Source: DAOTWA01 sp034435955
Lineage (GTDB): Bacteria > Chloroflexota > Anaerolineae > Anaerolineales > Anaerolineaceae
Assembly (NCBI GenBank): GCA_034435955.1
Contig: DAOTWA010000039.1
Coordinates: 1 to 48,588 of the forward strand
Reading direction: 5' to 3'
Length of the DNA: 48,588 nucleotides
Shown: positions 14,414 to 23,184 of the stretch, one piece after another
Layout: every line of letters begins with the position of its first letter
How positions within the stretch are numbered: the first letter of the stretch is position 1
Notes under the pieces: generated by a model
What the model was told of the DNA's origin: nothing
The model's database searches: none
What the model saw: the letters and a program-made list of their open reading frames with translations, nothing else
Translations under genes and position numbers: made by a program

Positions 14414-15412
14414 TTATACCATCTTTTGCGCTGCCTGTATAATGGCGTCCACGTCAGGGAGGACGGCCTTCTCGAGGGCAGGCGAGGCCGGGACGGGCAG
14501 ATCGAGGGCTGCCAGGCGGCAGGCGGCCAGCAACGGCAGACCCCCTTCGGCCGCCGCCGCCAGCACCCCTGCGCCCCAGCCCAGAGACCGTGTGCCCTCC
14601 TCGACAGACAGCAGCCGCCGCGTGCGCCGGACCGACTCCAGCAGCGGTTGAGGATCGAAGGGCGAAAGACGGGTGAATATCACCAGCTCGCAGAAGATCT
14701 CTCGTTCGTAAGCCAGGCGCACGATGGCCTCGCGGGCCAGCTCGGCCATGTAACCATACGCTGCGATGGTCAACGCTGGAGCGGGTGCAGCGCGCAGGGA
14801 AAGGCGGTAGGCATCCGCGCCAGCCGGGGTGAAATCGAACTCGGCCAGGCGGTCACCATCCCACAACGCCAGCGGATAGAGCAATTTGTGCTCGACGAAC
14901 AGCACCGGCTGATCGGCACGGATGGCGGCATGGAGCAGCGAGCCGGGGTCACCGGCACCGATCGGCAGCGGCGCCGCTGCCAGAACGGTTAGCCCCGGTA
15001 CGCCCAGGAAGTGCTTCTCCAGCGATTGTGAATGGGTGGGCCCGTAACCGCGTCGCCCGCCCATGGGCGCCCGCACCACCAGCGGCAGGGACACGGCGCC
15101 GGCGTACATCCACCCCAGCTTGCTGGCATGGTTGATGATTTGGTCGGCCATCAGCGTCAGGAAGTCGCCGAACATGACCTCTACCACCGGGCGGAAGCCG
15201 CGCAAAGCCATTCCGGCTGCCACGCCCATCATGCCGGCTTCAGAGACCGGGGTGGCCAGCACACGTCCTGGAAAGGCGCTGGAAAGTCCGCGGGTGACCT
15301 TGAAAGCCCCGCCGTAGGGATCGACGATATCCTCGCCGAGGAGGAGAACGCGAGGATCTTCTTCCAGAGCGCGGCGCAGGGCTCCGTTGAGCGATTCCAG
15401 CACACTGGTCAT
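14414..15412 (-). CDS. 2-oxoacid (acetoin/pyruvate-type) dehydrogenase E1 beta
   Basis: A 332-residue TPP-dependent E1 beta subunit. It has LLLGEDIVDPYGGAFKVTRGL near the N-terminus, TPVSEAGMMG with the cofactor-activating Glu59, the long VEVMFGDFLTLMADQI helix, and the C-terminal transketolase domain (about 205-325, LLSVEEGTRSLGWGAGV). With E1 alpha it would form an alpha2beta2 enzyme that decarboxylates a 2-oxoacid and loads the acyl group on a lipoyl arm. It overlaps E1 alpha by 4 bp (ATGA) and is followed 7 bp later by the lipoyl fusion. The substrate (pyruvate, acetoin or branched) cannot be decided by eye. Confidence 0.92.
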   Translation of the reverse strand: MTSVLESLNGALRRALEEDPRVLLLGEDIVDPYGGAFKVTRGLSSAFPGRVLATPVSEAGMMGVAAGMALRGFRPVVEVMFGDFLTLMADQIINHASKLGWMYAGAVSLPLVVRAPMGGRRGYGPTHSQSLEKHFLGVPGLTVLAAAPLPIGAGDPGSLLHAAIRADQPVLFVEHKLLYPLALWDGDRLAEFDFTPAGADAYRLSLRAAPAPALTIAAYGYMAELAREAIVRLAYEREIFCELVIFTRLSPFDPQPLLESVRRTRRLLSVEEGTRSLGWGAGVLAAAAEGGLPLLAACRLAALDLPVPASPALEKAVLPDVDAIIQAAQKMV

Positions 15413-16317
15413 GGCATTATCGCCGGGGTGAGCGCGGCGGCATCAGGGGAGGGATCGGCCAGGGCCTGCTGGAAAGCCGCATGGATGACGGCGTCGACCT
15501 CGCCTTCGATCGCCTTGCGGGCTTCTGCCGGCAACCGGGGGGCGTGGATGGCCAGCGGGTCGCGTTCCCGGCGCAGACGCTCGAGCTCCTCGCTGGGGCG
15601 TGGATCATCGCCCTTGGAATGCGGGCCGAAGCGTTCTGTCTCGATGATCAGCGCGCGTGGAGCACCCTCCACGCGCACCTGCGAAATCAGCTCGGCGGCC
15701 GCGGCATGGATGACGAGCACATCGCTGGTGTTCAGCTCGCGGGCGGTGATGCCGAAGGCTGCAAAGCGGCCGGTCATCGTACCCGCCAGAGCCAGATGGG
15801 TTGGCGTTGTCTGCGCCCAGTGATTGTGTTCTAGGACGAAAAGGATCGGAGCACTCCAGAGAGAGGCGAAATTCAGCGCCTCGTAAACCGCGCCCTCTCC
15901 CAACGCCCCATCGCCGAGGAATGCGAAGGTGACCGCGCCGCTCCCCTTGCGCTTCTCGGCCAGGGCCATGCCCACCGCCAATGGAAGTGTACCGCCCAGG
16001 ATGCCATTGGAATAGAAATTGCGCCAGTGGAGGTGCTGAGAGCCGCCCCGCCCGCCACACACGCCGCTGGCCTTGCCCATCAGCTCGGCGAACAGACTGC
16101 GTGGGTCGCCGCCGTAGGCCAGGAAATGTCCATGGCAGCGGTGGTTGGAGACAACCAGGTCGTCGGGGGAGAGGTGAGCGAGCACGCCCGCAGCGTCGGC
16201 TTCCTGGCCGAGGTAGGTGTGGGTGGTGCCGCTGAAGGCGCCGCGGGCAAACTCGGCCAGCACGGTCTCTTCGAACCTGCGGATCAGATACATCGTGCGA
16301 TACAGGGATTCATTCAT
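15409..16317 (-). CDS. 2-oxoacid (acetoin/pyruvate-type) dehydrogenase E1 alpha
   Basis: A 302-residue E1 alpha subunit. Motifs: YRTMYLIRRFEETV, the GGRGGSQHLH loop, HRCHGHFLAYGGD, and the TPP/Mg motif starting GDGALGEGAVYEAL and ending at Asn in LEHNHW. It is a little shorter than usual PDH E1 alpha (about 325-360). The start was placed at ATG 16317; an open frame continues 22 codons upstream but that part (RYLLRLCERS) is made of intergenic repeat sequence. It heads the E1 alpha, E1 beta, lipoyl-NeuD set, with overlaps showing one operon. No E3 or normal E2 gene lies in the window. Confidence 0.92.
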   Translation of the reverse strand: MNESLYRTMYLIRRFEETVLAEFARGAFSGTTHTYLGQEADAAGVLAHLSPDDLVVSNHRCHGHFLAYGGDPRSLFAELMGKASGVCGGRGGSQHLHWRNFYSNGILGGTLPLAVGMALAEKRKGSGAVTFAFLGDGALGEGAVYEALNFASLWSAPILFVLEHNHWAQTTPTHLALAGTMTGRFAAFGITARELNTSDVLVIHAAAAELISQVRVEGAPRALIIETERFGPHSKGDDPRPSEELERLRRERDPLAIHAPRLPAEARKAIEGEVDAVIHAAFQQALADPSPDAAALTPAIMP

Positions 16318-16443
16318 TGATCTCTCGCAAAGGCGCAACAAATATCGGAAGGATATATCTTCATCTATCTCCCCTTTCATCAACGGGGCGTCTTCGTTGA
16401 GATGCGCATCAAAACTGGATTGGATACGACTCCTGGCCGAGGA

Positions 16444-17079
16444 TTATTTTAAATTCCTTTGCGTCTCAGCCTCTTTGCGAGAGGCTTTCTTTTCTTGAAC
16501 GATGACAAAGCGCCAGGGGATGGATTTCCATGGCTCGGGGGTGTGGAACAGGCCGATGCGCGCAGTCTGGATCACCTGCGCATCGGGGAAGGGCTCGCCG
16601 CGTTCGATGAACAGCTCCCCAGACGGATCACATAGGTCGGCGCCGTTTTGTGCTCTGGCTATGTTCAGGGCGAAGGTGAGCTTGGCCGGTCCGTCGGTCC
16701 ACTGATCGGGCGGACGCATTCCGCGCCGTGCGGCGATAAGATCCACTCCCTCGGTCGGTTGGATGGCGCGGATCAGCACTGCGGCCGGCACTCCTTCTGG
16801 TTCGGCGACGGCATTGAGCATCCAGTGCATCCCGTATGTGAAGTACACGTAGGCGAAGCCAGGCGCTCCGTACATGATGCCATTGCGCGGGGTGCGTCCG
16901 AAACGCGCGTGGCAGGCCAGATCCTCCTCGCCCTCATAAGCCTCGGCTTCAGTGATGATGCCCGCCACGCGCCGGCCTGCCTCGATGCGCACCAGGCGCA
17001 TACCCAACAGGTCGCGGGCGACTTCCACGGCGTGTCGGGCGTAAAATGAGCGCGGTAATACGATATGCTCAGAGTTCAC
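16444..17079 (-). CDS. mpg: 3-methyladenine DNA glycosylase (AAG/MPG family)
   Basis: A 211-residue base-excision repair enzyme that removes alkylated purines. Conserved blocks: ARDLLGMRLVRI, ITEAEAYEGEEDLACHARFG with the catalytic Glu in the TEAEAY word, RNGIMYGAPGFAYVYFTYGM, and AVLIRAIQPTEG. DGPAKLTFALNI is the family's (D/G)PGKL block, with Ala in place of Gly. The last ~14 residues (ASRKEAETQRNLK) are coded by a sequence word that recurs, inverted, near 16318-16340, so the tail seems to have grown from an intergenic repeat. It lies 33 bp after the epimerase gene on the same strand and about 130 bp before E1 alpha. Confidence 0.92.
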   Translation of the reverse strand: MNSEHIVLPRSFYARHAVEVARDLLGMRLVRIEAGRRVAGIITEAEAYEGEEDLACHARFGRTPRNGIMYGAPGFAYVYFTYGMHWMLNAVAEPEGVPAAVLIRAIQPTEGVDLIAARRGMRPPDQWTDGPAKLTFALNIARAQNGADLCDPSGELFIERGEPFPDAQVIQTARIGLFHTPEPWKSIPWRFVIVQEKKASRKEAETQRNLK

Positions 17080-17111
17080 CGCATCATTTTACTGTATCGG
17101 AAGGCAGACGG

Positions 17112-18038
17112 TCAGGATTTGAAGCGCGGATCGCGCTCCAGCGTCAGGCGCAGGCCTTGCTGCAGATCGACGGATGGCTGATAGCCCAGTTTCCTGGCGG
17201 CCAGACTGATGTCGGCGCACATGCGCGCCACCCCGCCGGTAGTCTTGGGATTGTAGACCACCTCGGCCTTGCGCCCGGTAAGCTCGAGGATGATCCTCAC
17301 CAGGTCGCGCACGCTGGTCTCGACCCCGCTACCGACGTTGATCACCTGCCTATCCACCGTTGGGGCAGTGGCGGCAGCCACCATGGCGTCGACCACGTCG
17401 TCGATGTAAACGTAGTCGCGGGTCTGGCTGCCGTCTCCATAGACGACCAGCGTGCCGCTCTGTATTGCCTGGCGCAGGAAATAGGGGATGACCGGCGCAT
17501 GGGCTGGCGGGATATGCTGTCCGGGACCATAGGCATTGAAGATGCGCAGACAAACCGTCTCGATGCCCCACAGAGCGCCAATGGTGCGCACGTAATACTC
17601 GGCTGACAGTTTAGAGACAGCATAGGGCGAGCTCGGAAAAGGAGGCATATCCTCGGCCAGGGGCTGCATTTTCTGATCACCGTAGACCGCGCCAGACGAA
17701 GCCAGCACCACCCGGTGCACGCCCACATCGCGCATGGCTTCCATCAGGGTGACCGTGCCGCCCACATTGACGGTGTTGTACTCGCGCGGATAAAGCACCG
17801 ATTCAGGGACGGAGACGCGCGCCGCCAGGTGATAGACGCAATCCACGTCCTGGAGCAAGGTCCACAGTTTGGGGCGATCGTTCACATCCCCGCGGATGAA
17901 ATGGACTTCGGGCAATAGGGCCTGTGGGTCGCCGGTGGAAAGGTCGTCAAGGCCGCGCACCTGATAGCCCAGGCGGACCAGACGGTTGGCCAGAGCCGAT
18001 CCAAGAAAACCGGCAGCCCCCGTGATCAGAAAACGCAT
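17112..18038 (-). CDS. NAD-dependent sugar epimerase/dehydratase
   Basis: A 308-residue extended short-chain dehydrogenase of the UDP-glucose 4-epimerase kind. It shows the NAD motif TGAAGFLGSALA at the N-terminus, YHLAARVSVPES, the serine block LASSGAVYGD, the catalytic YxxxK (YAVSK), and RIFNAYGPGQ and GDGSQTRDYVYIDDVV further on. It acts on a nucleotide sugar; which one is unknown. It heads the minus-strand run that contains the E1/NeuD set and bactofilin, which supports a role in surface sugar supply. A TATAAT box lies about 50 bp upstream, and the ATG has GGAG close before it. Confidence 0.9.
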   Translation of the reverse strand: MRFLITGAAGFLGSALANRLVRLGYQVRGLDDLSTGDPQALLPEVHFIRGDVNDRPKLWTLLQDVDCVYHLAARVSVPESVLYPREYNTVNVGGTVTLMEAMRDVGVHRVVLASSGAVYGDQKMQPLAEDMPPFPSSPYAVSKLSAEYYVRTIGALWGIETVCLRIFNAYGPGQHIPPAHAPVIPYFLRQAIQSGTLVVYGDGSQTRDYVYIDDVVDAMVAAATAPTVDRQVINVGSGVETSVRDLVRIILELTGRKAEVVYNPKTTGGVARMCADISLAARKLGYQPSVDLQQGLRLTLERDPRFKS

Positions 18039-18084
18039 TTCTCCATCCTGGTCGATTGAGCTGGCAGACGGACTGCAAGAGCGA

Positions 18085-18090
18085 ATTATA
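18085..18090 (-). promoter_or_regulatory. -10 box for the epimerase gene
   Basis: Minus-strand TATAAT, about 47 bp upstream of the ATG at 18038. No clear -35 is seen. Confidence 0.45.
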
Positions 18091-18196
18091 GCACGAACAG
18101 ATTTTCCGGGTTAATCAGGCAATTCCTTTTCCGCGGCTTTAGATTTCAGCTTCGCCATCCTGCTCTGCCTTGATTTCGCTGGGTAGAAACATGGAA

Positions 18197-18237
18197 AAAT
18201 GAGGATTCCGCGGGCGAAGCTCGTGGAATCCCCATTT
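18197..18237 (-). terminator. Terminator of the MarR/ABC operon
   Basis: A long near-perfect stem joins AAATGAGGATTCC (18197-18209) with GGAATCCCCATTT (18225-18237) around a GC-rich loop. On the minus strand the hairpin ends in TTTTTCC. It starts 14 bp after the stop of the ABC gene at 18251. Confidence 0.75.
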
Positions 18238-18250
18238 CTTTGACTTCTGA

Positions 18251-20260
18251 TTATTGTGATGCGCTCTCGGGAGTAAGGGCTACCTTTCCGGCGACACGCC
18301 CATCGCCGCCCATTTCCTCCTCCAGGCGGAACTGGCGCATATACATGTTGTAGTACACGCCCTTCTTCTCCAGCAGGGATGCATGCGTGCCGCGCTCGAC
18401 GATCTCGCCGTCTTGGATCACCAGCACCTGGTCGGCGTTGCGAATAGTGCTCAGCCGGTGGGCGATAACGAAGCTGGTCCTACCTTTCAGCAGACGTTCG
18501 AGAGCCTGCTGGATCAGGCGCTCGGTGCGCGTGTCGACGCTGGAGGTAGCCTCATCCAGGATCAGGATGCGAGGATTGGCCAGCGCGGCCCGTGCGATGG
18601 AGATCAACTGGCGCTGACCCAGGCTTAATCCAGCGCCATGCTCGCCCAGCATCGTGTTGTAGCCGTCCGGCAAACGCTGGATGAAATCATCCGCGTGTGC
18701 AAGCTTGGCTGCGGCGATCACTTCTTCATCGCTGGCCTTCGGCCGCCCGAAGCGTATGTTGTTCATGACCGTATCGTTGAACAGGTAGGTGTCCTGCAGG
18801 ACGATGCCGATCTGCCTGCGCAGGCTGGCGGCGGTCACATCGGCCACATTGTAGCCGTCGATCGTGATCTTCCCCGAATTCACGTCGTAGAAACGTGGGA
18901 TCAGATTCGCGATGGTGGTCTTGCCCGCGCCGGTCTGCCCGACGATGGCTATCGTCTGGCCGGGCTCAGCCACGAAACTGACGTCCTTGAGCACGATGTC
19001 CTTAGGGTCATAGGCAAAGTAAACGTGGTCGAACTCCACCCGGCCCTGGATGGGCGGCAATTCCACCGCATCGGGCTTGTCCTGCACATCCGGCCTGGTG
19101 TCGAGCAAATCGAAGATGCGCTCGGCCCCGGCCACTGCGCTCTGCAGGTTAGTCCACAGAACGGCGATCTGCTGGATAGGCTGGTTGAAGCGCTGCACAT
19201 AGCCGATGAACGTGATGATCAGCCCCAGCGAGATGACCGTGCCGAAGAGGGTTTGCCCGCGCAGCAGGACAATGCCGCCGGTGATGGTGACGATGGCTAC
19301 CGCTATATAGCCCAGACCCGCCAGGGTTGGCGCCAGGGCTGCGGAGAAGGACACGGCGCGGATGTTTGCGTCGCGGTTAGCGGCGTTCGACTGACGGAAA
19401 GATTCGATATTGAGCTCCTCACGTCCGAACGCCTGCACGTCGCGTACGCCCGCAATGCTCTCTTCCAGATTGGCGTTCACCCTGCCGATCTCCACGCGCG
19501 TCTGGCGGAAAGCCTTGCGCGCCTGATTGGAGAAGTACACCGTGGCGAGGATCATCAGCGGTACGACCGCCATACTCACCAGGCCATAGGCAGGGCTGAG
19601 CACCAGCATATCGATCGCCACCCAAATCAACAGCAGCACACCGCTGACCACGTTGACCAAGGCAAAGTTGACCGCTTGCTGGATCGTACTGACATCGTTG
19701 GTGATGCGGCTCATTACGTTGCCGGGCTCGTTCTCAGCGAAGAAACTCATTGAAAGGCGGTGAATGTGCTCGAAGACCTCCACCTGAAGCCTGCGAATCA
19801 CGTGCTGGCCCGACCAACTCATCAGGAAGAACACCAGCCCGTTCATTAACGCGCCGATGACGTACAGCGCCACGATCACCAGGATCAACTGACCCATTCC
19901 GGCAATGTAATCGGAAACCGTAGGATTGGCGGGTAAAGCCGCGATCCAGCAGTTCTCGCTCGAGGTGAGGCTGCCATTACCCGCCAATTGCTGTAACCCG
20001 GCAGGCAGGCCGCTGGATTGCCCCTCGAACCGTGAGATCGTGGCCGGGGTCAGGAAGCAGTCCACGACCTGGCCGGTCAACTGCGGGATTTCCACCGACG
20101 TGAAGGCCGTACCGACCACCAGCAGCGCCACCATGATCAAAATAAACTTGTAAGGCGTAAAGTAACGGCCCAAGCGTGCCAGAGTCGCTCCGACGCTCTT
20201 TGGCTTACTCGTCTCTTGTTTGAGCATTCGGCTGAAACCGCCGGGTCCACCGTGCATCAT
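18251..20260 (-). CDS. ABC exporter half-transporter, subunit with intact H-loop
   Basis: A 669-residue fusion of six membrane helices and an ATP-binding domain, of the multidrug (MsbA/BmrCD-like) type. A loop of about 55 residues rich in Ser, Gly and Asn (roughly 68-125) lies outside between helices 1 and 2. ATP motifs: Walker A GQTGAGKT near 438, signature LSLGQ near 544 (usual LSGGQ), Walker B ILILDEATSSVD near 565, and H-loop IAHRLST near 600. Its start overlaps the stop of the partner gene (ATGA). Together they should form a heterodimer in which this subunit gives the good Walker A/B/His set but a weak signature. Confidence 0.92.
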   Translation of the reverse strand: MMHGGPGGFSRMLKQETSKPKSVGATLARLGRYFTPYKFILIMVALLVVGTAFTSVEIPQLTGQVVDCFLTPATISRFEGQSSGLPAGLQQLAGNGSLTSSENCWIAALPANPTVSDYIAGMGQLILVIVALYVIGALMNGLVFFLMSWSGQHVIRRLQVEVFEHIHRLSMSFFAENEPGNVMSRITNDVSTIQQAVNFALVNVVSGVLLLIWVAIDMLVLSPAYGLVSMAVVPLMILATVYFSNQARKAFRQTRVEIGRVNANLEESIAGVRDVQAFGREELNIESFRQSNAANRDANIRAVSFSAALAPTLAGLGYIAVAIVTITGGIVLLRGQTLFGTVISLGLIITFIGYVQRFNQPIQQIAVLWTNLQSAVAGAERIFDLLDTRPDVQDKPDAVELPPIQGRVEFDHVYFAYDPKDIVLKDVSFVAEPGQTIAIVGQTGAGKTTIANLIPRFYDVNSGKITIDGYNVADVTAASLRRQIGIVLQDTYLFNDTVMNNIRFGRPKASDEEVIAAAKLAHADDFIQRLPDGYNTMLGEHGAGLSLGQRQLISIARAALANPRILILDEATSSVDTRTERLIQQALERLLKGRTSFVIAHRLSTIRNADQVLVIQDGEIVERGTHASLLEKKGVYYNMYMRQFRLEEEMGGDGRVAGKVALTPESASQ

Positions 20261-22218
20261 TGTTCACCTCCATTATGGCTGCCATCACCGCTAAATGCGG
20301 GGACGCCTGCATCGACCAGGCTAGGAGCGTCCTCCACGAGTTGCGAGTTGTAAATCTCCGCGTAGATCGGGCTGTTCTCGATCAGGTCTTCGTGCTTGCC
20401 CTGGGCAGCGATCTTGCCCTTGTCCAGTACCAGGATCAGATCGGCGTTGCGCACCGTGCTGATGCGTTGGGCGATGACAAAGCTCGTGCGGCCCTTCATC
20501 AGTTTGGTCAGCGCCTGCTGGATGGCATATTCGGTCACCGCATCCACACTGCTGGTCGCTTCGTCCAGGATCAGAATGCGTGGATCCATGAGCAGGGCGC
20601 GGGCGATGGCAATGCGCTGTTTCTGCCCGCCGCTCAGGTTCGTGCCGCGCTCACTCACGGGCGTTTCATAACCCTCTGGGAAACTCATAATGAACTCGTG
20701 CGCCTCGGCCGCCTTCGCTGCGGCGATGATTTCTTCCATGCTGGCATCCGGTCGGCCGAAAGCAATGTTGTCCCGAATCGTGCCTGAGAATAAGGTTGAT
20801 TCCTGCAGGACGATGCCGATCTGCGAGCGCAGCGATTCGAGCGTGACGTCACGCACGTCGTACCCGTCGATCTTCACACTACCGCTGGAGACGTCGTAAA
20901 AGCGCGGTATCAAGTTAATGATGGTGGATTTTCCGGAGCCTGTCGCGCCAAGCAGCGCAACCGTTTGGCCAGGCCTGGCGACGAAGCTCACGTCATTCAA
21001 CACCGGGTCCCCACTGCCAAAATAGCGGAATGTGACGTGATCGAAGACCACTTCCCCCTTCACTGGCGGCAGGGTGATGGCCCCCGGCTTGTCGGTTACG
21101 TCGTTCTTCGCGTCGAGGATCTCGAAGATGCGCTTGGCCGATGCGCCCGCCTGCGACATCTGGTTGATGATCATCCCCAATTGGCCGAGCGGCAGGAAAA
21201 TGTAGACGAGATACATGCTGAATTTCTGCCATTCGCCCAGATCGAGGGTCCCCTGGATGATCTGCCGGCCGCCGAAATACATCACGCCAGCATTGCCGAG
21301 GTTGGCAATCAGGAAGATGATCGGGAACAGGAAGGAAAAGATCACCGCCACTTTGATTTGCTGGGCCATCAGGCTGTTGGCTGCCTGGTTGAAGCGGCGC
21401 TGCTGCTCAGGCTCGCGGGTGAAAGCCTTGATAACCTTGATGCCGGCCAGGTTCTCTTGCAGGATGGTATTGAGGCGCGACAGGCGTATCTGCACCTCGG
21501 TGAAGAGCGGTTGGGTGTAGCGGCCAAAGATCAGGAATATGATCACCGCGAGCGGCAGCAGCGGGAGAACGACCAGGGTCAGCTTGACATTGGTCAAAAA
21601 CAGGATCAACATCGTGCCGGTCAACATGATGAGGGCCTGAACAGCCATCAGCAACCCCTGGCCGATAAACAGGCGCACCTTTTCCACATCATCCGTTGCG
21701 CGGATCATCAACTGGCCGGTCTGGTTGCGGTCGTGGTAGCTAAACGACAGCCTCTGCACCTTGGCAAACAGGTCATTGCGGAAATCGAAGGCCATGCTTT
21801 GCGAAAGCTTCTCGGACATGTACGTCTGAGCATAGGAGAAGGCGCCCTGCACCACTGCAAATAACAGGATCAGCAGGCCGGCGTAAATCAGCGCCTGGAT
21901 GGCGCCATTCAGATACTGGTTGTACTGATCCATTGTCCAGCCCAGTTTGCTCAGTGCAAAGGACAGATAGGCTGGCGGGATTTTCGACAACTGCTGGGCG
22001 ATGACCCCGTTGGTGATGACATTGATGATCTTCTGTACCATCTGTGGCACCATCAGCATGGCACCGACCGAGATGAACACGAATAAATATGCTTGGGCTG
22101 CGAATTTAGGATAGTGGGCCAGGTACCGTATGGCGCGCAGCAAATCTTTGCCGCTCATTTGCGAATCTGGCGCAGCGGAAGACGAGATCCTGGGTGTCGA
22201 CAATGAACTGGTTGCCAA
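20257..22218 (-). CDS. ABC exporter half-transporter, subunit with Gln in H-loop
   Basis: A 653-residue membrane and ATPase fusion that pairs with the gene at 18251. Motifs: Walker A GATGSGKS near 423, signature LSGGQKQRIAIARAL near 526, Walker B ILILDEATSSVD, and IAQRIST near 582 where His is normally found in the H-loop. With the partner's LSLGQ, one composite ATP site is canonical and the other degenerate, as in known heterodimeric exporters. The start is TTG at 22218 with GGAGG five bases upstream; no ATG fits. It follows the MarR gene by 52 bp, so drug or metabolite control is likely. The substrate is unknown. Confidence 0.92.
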   Translation of the reverse strand: MATSSLSTPRISSSAAPDSQMSGKDLLRAIRYLAHYPKFAAQAYLFVFISVGAMLMVPQMVQKIINVITNGVIAQQLSKIPPAYLSFALSKLGWTMDQYNQYLNGAIQALIYAGLLILLFAVVQGAFSYAQTYMSEKLSQSMAFDFRNDLFAKVQRLSFSYHDRNQTGQLMIRATDDVEKVRLFIGQGLLMAVQALIMLTGTMLILFLTNVKLTLVVLPLLPLAVIIFLIFGRYTQPLFTEVQIRLSRLNTILQENLAGIKVIKAFTREPEQQRRFNQAANSLMAQQIKVAVIFSFLFPIIFLIANLGNAGVMYFGGRQIIQGTLDLGEWQKFSMYLVYIFLPLGQLGMIINQMSQAGASAKRIFEILDAKNDVTDKPGAITLPPVKGEVVFDHVTFRYFGSGDPVLNDVSFVARPGQTVALLGATGSGKSTIINLIPRFYDVSSGSVKIDGYDVRDVTLESLRSQIGIVLQESTLFSGTIRDNIAFGRPDASMEEIIAAAKAAEAHEFIMSFPEGYETPVSERGTNLSGGQKQRIAIARALLMDPRILILDEATSSVDAVTEYAIQQALTKLMKGRTSFVIAQRISTVRNADLILVLDKGKIAAQGKHEDLIENSPIYAEIYNSQLVEDAPSLVDAGVPAFSGDGSHNGGEQ

Positions 22219-22270
22219 TTTAACCTCCGTTCAAAAATGGATCATCACAAAAATAACGGTAAAAAGGGAG

Positions 22271-22993
22271 TTATTCCCTTCCCGCGTTTTCTTTGATCCG
22301 GCTCCGGCGTGAGTGGGCCATGCGGGCGGCTTCTCTCTCGGCTCGTCGGGCAGCGTATTCCCTTCTGCGGGCCAGGGCGGCCTGATGATGCAGCAGATCT
22401 GTGTGCCCGGTTCGTTCTTTCACCTCCCCGGTATCGTCGTCCGGTTGGGCAGAAGAGGCCGGCATATCTTGAAGGCTGTTTTTCTGCACCGAGCGATAAA
22501 GTTTGCCCAGCAGCTCGATGAGCCTTTCGCGCTCCTCCTGGCTCAATCCGGACGCCAGCCGGCTGAGGTATTCCAAACGCTGAGGGGTAGAGGACATGAT
22601 CAGTTTTCGCCCGGCATCGGTGAGCTGAATCCTGAACAGGCGGCGGTCCTGTGGATCCAGCTCACGGCGGATAAGTTGAGCCTTCTCCAGGCCGCGCAAT
22701 AACGAGCTGACCGTGTTCTTGCTTACGTTCTGATAGCGGCTGAGGCAGGTTGGAGTGATGCCATCCAAATTGCCCTGCCGCTCTTCGATGATCAGACGCA
22801 GCAGCAAACCCCAGCGCGGACCGGAGAGCCGCGAAGTGTCCTGGATAGCCGCGTCGTATTGATTGGCGACCATGTGAATCAGGCGGATGATCTCGGCGCC
22901 AGTCGTATCACCCGACCATTCCATCTTACGCATGTGTTCTCGGAAGTGCTCGCGCAGAAAGGCGACCGGATCATCAACCTGGGGGATTTCCAT
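22271..22993 (-). CDS. MarR-family transcriptional regulator
   Basis: A 240-residue winged-helix regulator. The MarR core spans about 40-165: LTDAGRKLI, the recognition helix region SRYQNVSKNTVSSLLRGLE, and the wing QDRRLFRIQLT (the usual DxRxxxVxLT). A charged Arg/Glu-rich tail of about 60 residues (RRREYAARRAEREAAR) extends beyond the usual ~150-residue size and may bind nucleic acid or form a coil. It is the first gene of the operon with both ABC subunits and probably represses it. An inverted repeat at 23017-23033 just upstream is a candidate operator. Confidence 0.9.
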   Translation of the reverse strand: MEIPQVDDPVAFLREHFREHMRKMEWSGDTTGAEIIRLIHMVANQYDAAIQDTSRLSGPRWGLLLRLIIEERQGNLDGITPTCLSRYQNVSKNTVSSLLRGLEKAQLIRRELDPQDRRLFRIQLTDAGRKLIMSSTPQRLEYLSRLASGLSQEERERLIELLGKLYRSVQKNSLQDMPASSAQPDDDTGEVKERTGHTDLLHHQAALARRREYAARRAEREAARMAHSRRSRIKENAGRE

Positions 22994-23016
22994 ATGCCTC
23001 CATATATTTCGTCACA

Positions 23017-23033
23017 CATCGAACAATACGATG
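23017..23033. promoter_or_regulatory. Candidate MarR operator
   Basis: CATCG and CGATG are separated by 7 bases, 24 bp upstream of the marR start. Family regulators often bind such imperfect palindromes in their own promoter. Only the symmetry and position support it. Confidence 0.25.
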
Positions 23034-23171
23034 GCGAACTATACTTCGGGATGCAGGATGTGTCAAGAGGTCAGTTTGTCAGGGATTATCTCCGGCGGAG
23101 ATGCGACGGTTCCGCCTGAAGGCAATCTGGTTGAATCCCCCGGAAGATGGAAACCTGGCGGATGTCATTGG

Positions 23172-23177
23172 TATAAT
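23172..23177 (+). promoter_or_regulatory. -10 box giving a possibly leaderless mRNA
   Basis: TATAAT ends 7 bases before the ATG at 23185, so transcription would start at or next to the start codon. There is no Shine-Dalgarno between them. Confidence 0.55.
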
Positions 23178-23184
23178 TACCCCA

